A DNA stretch of 64,000 nt. Source: Capra hircus. Taxonomy: Eukaryota; Chordata; Mammalia; Artiodactyla; Bovidae. Every line of letters starts with the position of its first letter. Position 1 is the first letter of the stretch. A program made the position numbers and the translations under genes. This document shows, piece by piece, positions 47,370 to 56,892 of this stretch. Where the stretch lies: NCBI RefSeq assembly GCF_001704415.2, contig NC_030827.1:47124271-47188270 (forward strand), read 5' to 3'. The notes beneath the pieces were generated by a model. That model did not search any database. It was given only the letters and a program-made list of their open reading frames with translations, and was not told where the DNA came from.

Positions 47370-47597
47370 CTGAAAGTGAAAGTGTTAGTCACTCAGTTGC
47401 GTCCAACTCTTTGCAATCCCATCAACTGTATGGACTGTAGCCTGCCAGGCTCCTCTGTCCATGGAATTCTTCAGACAAGAATACTGGAGTGGGTTGCCAT
47501 TTCAACTTCCAGGGGATCTTCCTGACCCAGGGATTGAACTCAGGTTTCCTGCATTGTAGGAAGATTCTTTACCATCTGAGTCACCAGGGGAGTCCCT
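47370..47597 (-). mobile_element. Bov-tA SINE
   Basis: 'gaaagtgaaagtgttagtcactcagttg' is the complement of the 3' end, followed by the Bov-A body. The complement of the tRNA-like head ends at 'caccaggggagtccc'. Confidence 0.94.
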
Positions 47598-48144
47598 TCT
47601 GTGATGGCTATTGCTTTCCTAAGATGTATATCCAAGCTGATTCTTATAGGTTCCTTTGACGACAGGCCTTAGATACTGTCAAATATCCCATTGATATATA
47701 AGAAACATATTTACTGGAGATATTGGCCAATAATTATAAGAATAATTGGTATGAACTGAAAAAAAAAAACTATAGTGTTAATGAGCAACACAATTTTGGG
47801 CAACAAATTTGATACTGTTGTTAATAATGCCCAGTGTGTTGATCTTGCTATGCATTAATATAATATTAGCTCTCTAGTTCTCCAGGATACTCTGAAATTC
47901 CTAATATATTTAAAAATATTTACAAATTACCTTTTCTGCTTTATCTAGGCACAGTAAATCTTGTTGTAGGTAATTGAGAACCTAAACAAATGGGAGTGTT
48001 TATTAAACAAGGTATGTGTCTATAAATAATTTTAAATGTATCCATCTCTGAATGCAATTCTATCTCTTCCATTGAAATAGACAAATATATATATATATAT
48101 ATAATTCATATTGTCTATTGTATTCATAACATTTTGCCATGGAA
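47598..48144. other. AT-rich DNA with (TA)n
   Basis: No gene. A (TA)11 run lies at about 48081-48103 ('aaatatatatatatatatatata'). Confidence 0.45.
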
Positions 48145-48340
48145 TTAGCATGTAAAAACAACATAAATTAATATCTCACTGTCTATAGCTCAGAAGACCA
48201 TGGGGCAGAGGTTCACTTGGGTCTGCTGCTTAGGATCCCACAAGGCTGCAGTCAAGATATTGGTAGAGCTTTGATCATGTCTGCAGGTGTACCCTCCAAT
48301 TTACCCAGTTACCATGGGCTCCAAGTCTCAGTTGTTTTTT
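48145..48340 (+). mobile_element. MLT1-like LTR fragment
   Basis: 'aaaaacaacataaattaatatctcactgtctatagctcag', 'ggtctgctgcttaggatccc' and 'acaaggctgcagtcaagatattgg' resemble the 5' half of the LTR type at 44873. Strongly diverged. Confidence 0.5.
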
Positions 48341-48368
48341 GGTGACTTGTTGTTCGATAAGTAAGTGA

Positions 48369-48592
48369 GGAGCTTCCCAGGTGTCTCAGTGGTAAAGAAT
48401 CTGCCTGCCAATGCAGGAGACCCTAGAGACGTGGGTTCATTGCTCGGGTTGGGAAAATTCCCTGGAGGAGGAAATGGTAACCCACTGCATTATTCTTGCT
48501 GAAAATTCCATGGACAGAGGAGGCTGGCGGATTATAATCCATAGGGTCACAAAGAGTCGAACAAGACTGAGCGCACACACACATACACAGGT
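48369..48592 (+). mobile_element. Bov-tA SINE
   Basis: The head 'gagcttcccaggtgtctcagtgg' and 'tgccaatgcaggaga' precede a Bov-A body ending 'caagactgagcgcacacacac'. Confidence 0.93.
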
Positions 48593-49187
48593 AAGTAAGC
48601 GAGGTCTTTGGGATGTAAGGCTTGTATGAACTAAACACAATGACATTTGGCCACAGTATTTGTCATATTTGGTTGAAACAATGTTTTTCTTGGAGAGTTT
48701 AAACCTCTGGATCCCAAAGTGAAAGCACTCAGACCAGTAGTAATAAGACCATTAGTTAACAGCATGCTGTGCAGATAGACTTGATATACTTTTGTTTTCT
48801 GATGTTGATGTCTCTCCAGCACATATTATAACCAATGAAAGTAATATATCAATGTGTGGTTTATAATTATGAATATAAATTGCTGTTTATTATAACTATA
48901 ATTATGTATTTTATAATAATAATAAAATAAAATTAATACAAATGTTGAGTTTATTACTATTTATGAATGTGATTTTTCCTTATAAAGCAGAATTTTTAAA
49001 TCCCCCTTTTTGGTAGCTTATACTGTCTGTGGATATGGTTCTAGAGGACTCACTGTAGTTTCTTGGAGAGAATTTGAGGGAGAGCCGGGATTAATTAAGT
49101 ACTCATTTAAACCCCAATACTAAGGAGGTTTTTTAATTGGTTGAAGTTTAGATTCATTCACGTTCCATAGCAGATGGACAGGGGATG
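48593..49187. other. AT-rich unassigned DNA
   Basis: An AT-only-like stretch at 48880-48945 ('tataataataataaaataaaa'). No gene recognised. Confidence 0.45.
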
Positions 49188-49990
49188 TGTAACAGGTCCC
49201 AGGAGTGTATGCACCCTTGATTTGTCCTCTAGCCTGTGATATGCGAGCACGAAGAAAAATTCACATAGACAAAAGGAAATTTTACTTAAGGACCCCTTGT
49301 AGAACTAGTCTTTATTTACATGGCAGTGAGACATATTCCTCTTTAAAAAGAGGAAAGGGCAATGGGAATATATTTTTGTAGTTGGTGTGAGGTATGAGTC
49401 AGCCAAGGGGTCTTGCATTCAGACAGTTTAAGGCCTTGGGTCAAATAGAGACCATTTGTCAGACTGGAGTTTAAATGAGAGTTGTTCGAGGAAATTTTTA
49501 TGTCTGTTAATTAAACCAACTGCCTGGGACCTAGAGGGGAGATGAAAGTTCCCTTTGTAAAGAGCATGACATTGTGTATCCAGAGAAGTAAAATGTGCCT
49601 GGGTTACTATTAGCAACATCTGAGCCTACAGGAGCATAAGGAGTGTACTGCGACACCTCACGTTGTGGCCTTAGGTTACATAGAGATCTTTGACCTTGGT
49701 TTATGTTTTACGTGTCTGTGGGACAAGAGATTCCCAGACATTTTTATCCTGAAGGGAACAACTGTCTGTAATGGGACAAGAGTTTGTATTAATGCACAAG
49801 ATGGAGCCATTTGCTGATGTCCAGTACTAAAATGACCGCTGCTTGTCATCATCTTGGGTCCCAGTGTTTATTTGGACATTCTTGTTAAATGATGGAAAGC
49901 AGATATGTTTCACTTAGCTCCATCATGTTCATGATGACAGCAATGCTCTTCAGACAGTCTATGAACTTTCCCCACTGTTGACTCAGTTAA
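49188..49990 (+). mobile_element. possible ruminant retroviral-type LTR (unclassified)
   Basis: The stretch starts TG ('tgtaacaggtcccagg') and is far less AT-rich than its flanks. It contains 'acaagatggagccatttgctgatgtccag' and 'taaaatgaccgctgcttgtc', phrases of the kind common in gamma- or betaretroviral LTRs of ungulates. No gag, pol or env frame follows. I cannot name the family or fix the end. It may also be single-copy sequence. Confidence 0.3.
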
Positions 49991-50040
49991 TCTCAAGGGA
50001 TTCTCCAGGTAGTCAAGGGATCTTGGGGAGGAATGATCCC

Positions 50041-50907
50041 TTCCAGAATGTGGTATCTGGCCAGAAACTTAGAACAGAAGAGACCACCCCATTCTGCAGG
50101 TGGAACATGGCTCAGGGCCGAGGTTTGGTTTCATACTAAATAAAGAAGGACTTGGCAGCCTGGAAGAGTTTGTGGGGTGCTGCTTCCATGGATCAAAGCA
50201 TAATGGACATATGGGTACAGAAGGTCATAGGCTCAGCATCTATGAGAGACTCTGTTTTCAATAAAGCCCAGTATGTGACCAGTAACTTTCACTCCAATGA
50301 TGTACAGCATTGGGTTAATAATGACAATTTCTTGTGATAGAAGCCCATCAAAGCTGTATGTCCATATAGCTGGTCCAGAGGCTCCAGAAAATTCAACAAG
50401 AGGTTGTTAAAGTCCCTAAGATGAAGGAGCCTCTGGAAGCACAAATGAGACTGTGTACTGATTTTAGAGCCTTTGTTGGAGAGATTGTTTTTTATAGCGG
50501 ACTGATTTTAAGTAGTGACATCTATGAGGCTACGTGAAATTTTAAAATGAGGACTATATTGCCTCCAGAAGTCAAAAAGGACTAAAAGTTATTAGACATG
50601 TAGATTCAAAATAGTGTGTGAAATCAAACTCCTTGGAGGAAGTCATCAATGCAATGTCGTACCTGTGCTCCTAGACAAAGTTGGGTGCAGTTAAATCTTG
50701 CAAAAATTGTGTGCAAAGGCAAGGCTGCTAAGGCAACACATGGATAGTTTGAAAAAGGTGTATTGTGTCCTGTTGAAGGTGAAGGCGAACTGCAACCAAG
50801 AAGCTATTGAAATAATCACTGAACAGAATGCATTAGTTAATTACAGTAGCAAAATATCTCCAGTAGCTGATTGGATTGATGTTATTAACTTCAATAACAT
50901 TGGTGTC
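50041..50907 (+). other. unassigned sequence, possible decayed retrocopy
   Basis: Consecutive open stretches lie in shifting frames. 50152-50337 reads MAAWKSLWGAASMDQSIMD..., about 50400-50530 reads 'KVPKMKEPLEAQMRLCTDFR', and 50698-50907 reads MQKLCAKARLLRQHMDSL through 'SKISPVADWIDVINF'. The pattern of frame changes with protein-like composition suggests a decayed intronless gene copy, but I recognise no parent gene. A CHR SINE interrupts the sequence at 50923. Confidence 0.25.
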
Positions 50908-50922
50908 GGGTTTAGGGAACTT

Positions 50923-51131
50923 TTTATTTCTTTTTATGTAATTATTTTGTTGTGTTGTGTCTTACTTGAGGCTTGTGGGCTTTCCCTAGTTGTGGTGTGT
51001 GGGCTTCTCTTATGCCACATGGGTTTAGTTGTCCCTCAGAAAGTAGAAACCTGTTCCCTAACCAAGACTTGAACCCACATCCCCTACATTGGAAAGCAGA
51101 TTCTTAATCACTGGACCACTAGGGAACTCCT
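50923..51131 (-). mobile_element. CHR-type SINE with exact 15-bp target duplication
   Basis: The T-rich tail complement at 50923-50955 is followed by 'tgaggcttgtgggctttccctag' and 'gtgtgtgggcttctcttatgcc'. The complement of the tRNA-like head lies at 51090-51131. The target duplication 'gggtttagggaactt' is exact at 50908-50922 and 51132-51146. Confidence 0.94.
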
Positions 51132-51187
51132 GGGTTTAGGGAACTTAATGAATAAGATCACAGCATTATGCTTGCAGAAATACATCA

Positions 51188-51368
51188 TGGGGCTCCCCTG
51201 GTGGCTCATACAGTAAAGAATCCACCTGCAATGCAGGAGACCTGGGTTCAATCCCACTCCAGTATTCTTGCCTGAAAAATCCCATGGACAGAGGAACCTG
51301 GCGCACTATAGTACATGGAGTTGCAAAGAATTGGACATGACTGAGTGACTAAGCACACACACACACTC
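51188..51368 (+). mobile_element. Bov-tA SINE with internal deletion
   Basis: The head 'ggctcccctggtggctcatac' runs to 'gggttcaatccc', then jumps to 'actccagtattcttgcc'. About 40 bp between the tRNA-like half and the Bov-A body is missing. It ends 'gactgagtgactaagcacacacac'. Confidence 0.93.
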
Positions 51369-51841
51369 CACCATGAGGGACCATTCATATATATATTTTT
51401 TTAGGTCTAAGATCAGGCAAAATTGGATTTTGATATTGAGAAGCAGTGAGGATAATCTCCATTAATTCATTATTAGATCTTATATAATATGTTTTAATAC
51501 TTGAAGGCCCTATTATAACTTACATTGTACCATTTAAATTATGGTGTCCATAGAATCTAATTTTGGCAAACCAATTTGTGCTTGTCAAGATCTTAATTCA
51601 ATTTTAACTTAGTATTCATTGTGTCATACTGTTTATGCTCAAGATAAACTATTATAGGACAATGAGAGATTTAGCCAAAGCCATAGTTAAGTGAGGTATT
51701 CTTAGTTTTCTCTAACATAGTTAATCATCCTCCGCAAATTATAGGAGGCATTATGCTTAAATTCAGTGAGATCCCAAGATAGAACTTAAACTTGAACCCT
51801 AGGATTAATTAATCTATGAAGCCTTATCAGTTGGTGTATTT
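51369..51841. other. AT-rich unassigned DNA
   Basis: No feature recognised. Confidence 0.4.
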
Positions 51842-51842
51842 T

Positions 51843-52032
51843 GTGTGTTAGTCACTGAGTTATGTCTGACTCTTTGCAACCCCATGGGCTGTAACTTGCC
51901 AAGCTTCTCTGTCCGTGGAATTTTCCAGGCAAGAACACTGGAGTGGGTTGCCATTCTCTTCTCCAGAGATTGAACTTGGGTCTCCTGCATTGCAGGCAGA
52001 TGCTTTATCATCTGAGCTACCAGGAAAGCCCC
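51843..52032 (-). mobile_element. Bov-tA SINE with internal deletion
   Basis: 'gtgttagtcactgagttatgtc' begins the complement of the 3' end, and the complement of the tRNA-like head is at 51990-52032. A deletion near 51965 removes part of the linker. Confidence 0.93.
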
Positions 52033-52503
52033 CTTTTAGCATATGTTAAACGTAATTTAGAATCTCTATTGTAGATGCACAGCAGCTAATCAGTGCCCTT
52101 GTTATCTTTATATTTTATAAATTCTTCTAGTAAATATTTTCAATTGTTCCAAATTATACACATACACACATAATTTATTTTTAATGTTTAAAATTTCCTC
52201 TCTTGTATCTAGGCTTGATTTTGCTGATAGTTTCTTGTGCAAAACTTCTAGGTGTACCCTAGGAATTTGTAGAAAATGGGAGAGGGAGAAGGAGTCTGGT
52301 TCTCTCTCTTATTCTAAAGGGAATGGGACTAAGCATTTGTACTTAGGCTAAGTACAGGAACTAACGTTTATACTTAGAAACTATAGCATGCTCTCCTTGG
52401 GACACCATAGGTAGTTCCTTTGCTGGAAGAATCAGTCCCTTGGTGTAACTTGAAGGTACTCACTAAGGCCAGGCACCCTGGCTAGGTTCTTGCATTGTCT
52501 AGC
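52033..52503. other. unassigned DNA
   Basis: No feature recognised. Confidence 0.4.
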
Positions 52504-52504
52504 A

Positions 52505-54240
52505 GCTCAGTTCAGTTCAGTTCAGTCGCTCAGTCCTGTCCGACTCTTTGCGACCACATGAATCACAGCACGCCAGGCCTCCCTGTTCATCACCAACTCC
52601 CGGAGTTCACTCAAACTCACATCCATCGAGTCCGTGATGCCATCCAGCCATCGCATCCTCTGTCGTCCCCTTCTCCTCTTGCCCCCAATCCCTTCCAGCA
52701 TCAGAGTATTTTCCAATGAGTCAATTCTTCGCATGAGGTAGCCAAAGTACTGGAGTTTCAGCTATAGTATCATTCCTTCCAAAAAACTCTCAGGGTTGAT
52801 CTCCTTCAGAATGGACTGGTTGGATCTCCTTGCAGTCCCAAGGGACTCTCAAGAGTCTTCTCCAAAGCCACAGTTCAAAACCATCAATTCGGCGCTCAGT
52901 CTTCTTCACAGTCCAACTCTCACATCCATACATGACCACAGGAAAAACCATAGCCTTGACTAGACGGACCTTAGTCGGCAAAGTAATGTCTCTGCTTTTG
53001 AATAAACTATCTAGGTTGGTCATAAGTTTTCTTCCAAGGAGTAAGCGTCTTTTAATTTCATGGCTGCAGTCACTATCTTCAGTGATTTTGGAGCCCAATA
53101 AAATAAAGTCTGACACTGTTTCTACTGTTTCCCCATCTATTTCCCATGAAGTGTTGGGACCGGATGCCATGATCTTCGTTTTCTGAATGTTGAGCTTTAA
53201 GCCAACTTTTTCACTCTCCTCTTTCACTTTCATCAAGAGGCTTTTTAGCTCCTCTTCACTTTCTGCCATAAGGGTGGTGTCATCTGCATATCTGAGGTTA
53301 TTGATATTTCTCCCGGAAATCTTGATTCCAGCTTGTGTTTCTTCCAGCCCACCGTTTATCATGATGTACTCTGCATAAGTTAAATAAGCAGGGTGACAAT
53401 ATACAGCCTTGACATACTCCTTTTCCTAATTGGAACCAGTCTATTGTTCCATGTTCAGTTCTAACTGTTGCTTCCTGACCTGCATACAGATTTCTCAAGA
53501 GGCAGGTCAGGTGATGTGGTATTCCCATCTCTTTGAGAATTGTCCACAGTTTATTGGGATCCACACAGTCAAAGGCTTTGGCATAGTCAATAAAGCAGAA
53601 ATAGATGTTTTTTCTAGAATTCTCTTGCTTTTTCCATGATCCAGCGGATGTTGGCAATTTGATCTCTGGTTCCTCTGCCTTTTCTAAAACCAGCTTGAAC
53701 ATCAGGGAGGTCATGGTTCACGTATTGCTGAAGCCTGGCTTGGAGAATTTTGAGCATTACTTTACTAGCATGTGAGATGAGTGCAATCATGTGGTAGTCT
53801 GAGCATTCTTTTGCATTGCCTTTCTTTGGGATTGGAATAAAAACTGACCTTTTCCAGTCCTGTGGCCACTGCTGAGTTTTCCAAATTTGCTGGCATAGAG
53901 TGCAGCACTTTCACAGCATCATCTTTCAGGATTTGAAACAGCTCAACTGGAATTCCATCACCTCCACTAGCTTTGTTCATATGATGGTTTCTAAGACCCA
54001 CTTGACTTCACATTCCAAGATGTCTGGCTCTAGATTAGTGATCACATCATCATGATTATCTGGGTCATGAAGATCTTTTTTGTACAGTTCTGTGGTGTAT
54101 TCTTGCCACCTCTTCTTAATATCTTCTGCTTCTCTTAGGTCCATACCATTTCTGTCCTTTATCGAGCCCATCTTTGCATGAAATATTCCCTTGATATCTC
54201 TAATTTCCTTGTAAAGATCTCTAGTCTTTCCCATTCTCCA
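52505..54240 (-). mobile_element. BovB LINE, 5'-truncated, best-preserved RT frame
   Basis: The 3' end at 52505 shows four tandem 'agttc' units (complement of the GAACT tail), and the element is truncated at 54240, inside the linker before RT. Frame 53977-54234 covers the linker ('WQEYTTELYKKDLHDPDNHDDVI'). Frame 53765-54001 follows ('ASGGDGIPVELFQILKDDAVK'). 53298-53714 has RT motif A ('FIDYAKAFDCVD') and motif B ('GKGVCQGCILSPCLFNL'). 52790-53362 (190 codons) has motif C YADD (53279-53290) and an unbroken C-terminal region through 'VVMYGCESWTVKK'. The endonuclease is absent. The frame changes between these pieces make it dead, but it is less decayed than the other copies here. Confidence 0.96.
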
Positions 54241-55360
54241 AGAGTATAACCAACAGTACTCCTAAGGGCCTTAGGATACTGTATTTTACTGGTAACAGAG
54301 GTGAAATATATGGCAGCAAAGAAATCAAAGTAGCCACTCCCATAACCTGAATGTCATCACTAGTAAGACAGGGTACCATTTCTCTACCATGGGAGAATCT
54401 AACCTTAACTTTCCTCTGTATGGATCATTGAAAGCATCCAGACAAACCAAGGTTCTGGCCTGAAAAATAAATACCAAAGTCAAAGACATAAGAGGATAAA
54501 AGGGGCCCTGGAATAGGCTTCTATGATACATTGGCTGTGACAAGAAATAAATAAAACTGAGCCCAGATACTGCAGTTCAAGTGGTCCATCATTCCTCCTG
54601 TCCTAGAGAGGGCCTGTTTGGTGACTACATAGCCATCACAGTTTAGAAATAAGTACTGTTAGCTTTGAATATTCCTATGTTGAGAAAATTTTGGTCTGGA
54701 GACATGGCAACCACTAGTAGACATAGCAACAAGTGACAAGTCACAAACAAAACAGGATCATCATAAGGAGTATTTCCCTTCCAAGTGACTGCTGTGCGAG
54801 TTTATACAATTAGTGATCCAAAAGCCATTGTCCAAGAAGCTATGTAAGGGTGAGTGGTCATGGCTATATCATTCTCCTCATAGTGTCATTGCTTTATAAA
54901 ATTTAAAGATTGTTCTGATGAAGGAACACAATATATAGACACTCAGAGGTGATCCAAATGGGATTTTTTTTTTTTAATATGCAGAGGCTGGGTGGTAGCC
55001 TATAACATCAGAAACATGATAAAACAATTGATAGTTATTTTTTGTTTGTTTTATCTTCAAAGATATAGGGAAGTTTAGAAATGAATGAAATTGCAAAATT
55101 AACAGGATGTATATTGACATATGTAAGAAGAAAAAATAATAATAATAATAAGATCTGGGAGAGAGATACCTAACTGGAATCATCCTAGTACAAATTCATG
55201 ACCTCAACCCATTTCAAAAATAAAGTCACTCTATAGCCCTATAACATCATGACTGAGGCTAAACTAGAATCCACTTTAGGAAGAATGTTACAGCATGGTC
55301 ACAGATATATGTTCTGAATCTCTCTTCAAACCACCTCAGAAGGAAATCTTGTAGGGATTA
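54241..55360. other. unassigned DNA, possibly upstream ERVL internal sequence
   Basis: It lies between a BovB and a recognisable ERVL pol region, so it could be the decayed 5' part of the same provirus. I cannot align it from memory. Holds T11 at about 54965-54975 and (AAT)n at about 55136-55150. Confidence 0.3.
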
Positions 55361-55361
55361 T

Positions 55362-55522
55362 TGGGCTTCCATTTTAGCCAAGATGGTAAAGAATCTGCCT
55401 GAAATGCAAGAGACCCAGGTTTGATCCCTGTGTCAGGAAGATCTCCTGGAAGAAGGGAATGGCTACAGTTAATGTGGTTACAAAGATTCAGACATGACTG
55501 AGTGACTAACATTAACTAACTA
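55362..55522 (+). mobile_element. Bov-tA SINE with large internal deletion
   Basis: The head 'gggcttccattttagccaag' runs to 'tcaggaagatctcctgg', then jumps to 'atggctacagttaatgtgg' and 'cagacatgactgagtgacta'. About 60 bp of the Bov-A body is missing. Confidence 0.9.
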
Positions 55523-55829
55523 GCTATAGGGATTAATGTTCCCCAACTTTAACTGTTTCTGGAAACTAATGATGAGGTTATGGGGGTCTGGTAGTAAGTG
55601 GATCCTTGACCCAATTCACTGCCAGTGCAATCTTAGACCCATTCTATGGCTATTTCTCTCAACACCAAACATATATAGGGTACAGAAACAAGAAATAACT
55701 ATCAAAATCCCCGCATTGTTTTTCTGACCCATGGAAAAATTACTATTATGGTACTGGAGCCACTGGAATTGCACTTGCCCAATACTGACTTGCTAGAAAA
55801 CAAAACAAAGCAAAATTATCACCCCCTTA
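55523..55829 (+). other. possible ERVL protease-region remnant
   Basis: Continuous with the ERVL pol fragment that follows. The 'gttttt.ctgacccatgg' stretch near 55720 fits the position of the protease-RT junction, but the match is weak and from memory. Confidence 0.35.
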
Positions 55830-56890
55830 GGGGAATCAGAAAGATTACTGCCACCATCAATGACCTGAAGTATGCAAAGTGCTAATTTCTACCACATTCC
55901 CATTTAATGTGCCTATTTGGACAGTGTAAAGCCAGATGTGTCAAGGAGAATGACAGTCGATTATCACACACATAATTAGGTAGTGATTCCAATCACAGCT
56001 GCATTTCCAGATACGATGCCTCCCCGGGAGAAAATTAACACAGACCCTGACACCTGGTATACAGCTATTGAAATAGAAATGCACTTTCCCCCCTCTATCT
56101 CTGCCAGCCAAGGAAAACATAAGCAGTTGGCTGTCACATGGTAAAGACAAGACCATACCTTTCTTGTCTTGTTTCAGAGATATATCAACTCCCCAGTTCT
56201 CTGTCATAAAATATTCTGGAGTAGGGACAGGTGTGGATACTGCACAGAATAAAGCACTGGTCCATTATAGTCCTGACTGTATGATCATTCCAAAACAAAA
56301 ACACAGGAAGTAGCCAGTATCCTAGGTCTTTAGTAAAATAGAGGATGCTAAAGTTGCATAAGCAAACCTCTCAATATCCACACATCTGTAAAACTGATGA
56401 AATATCTTGGATTCAAGTGGTCTTTTTTTTTTTCTTTCTTATACTCTAGAGGGAAAGAAAAATATTTTCCCTTCCAACAATCACTATCAATAAATAGGCA
56501 CAATATTTAGTGGATCATGTTTATGGATTTTGAGGGCAATGTTTGTCACATTTGTCCATCCAATTCCAATCTGCTTCCTGGATAATTTGAAAGGCTACTA
56601 ATTTTGAGTAGAGCCAAGAACAAGAAGGGCCCTGTAATAAATCCAGGTTGCTGTGCAACTGACCTGCCACTTGGGCCTTATGACCCAGAAACCTATTGTT
56701 ATTGCAGGTGTCTGTGTCAGAGAGATAATTTCCATGGCACCTTGACAAACCCTAGTGAGAGATTATGAGTCCTAAATCATTGAATTTGGGAGTAAGGCCA
56801 TGCCCTTTTCTATCGACAAACTATTCTCCATTTGAAATGTTGTCTGGCTATTACTTGGATTTGCTTATGAATATGTTACAGAAAACTAAC
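55830..56890 (+). pseudogene. ERVL endogenous retrovirus pol remnant (RT-RNase H)
   Basis: An old ERVL-class pol gene is recognisable in shifting plus-strand frames. The RT part lies at about 55975-56350. The motif A region ('WYTAIE') is at 56056-56073, with Glu where the catalytic Asp is expected (56070-56072). The motif B region 'RYINSPVLCH' is at about 56176-56206. The catalytic Y-x-D-D box is destroyed (56266-56277 reads Y-S-P-D). Sequence at about 56540-56890 matches the RT connection and RNase H start. Several in-frame stops exist. No gag, env or LTR was identified nearby with confidence. A BovB interrupts or truncates it at about 56892. ERVL lineages lack env and are ancient in eutherians; this copy has no coding capacity. 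Confidence 0.8.
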
Positions 56891-56892
56891 CA

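Noticed and set aside
54325..54543. 72-codon minus frame as a candidate gene
   Set aside because: It lies in a decayed region next to plus-strand ERVL sequence and shows no motif, so chance or an antisense frame is more likely.
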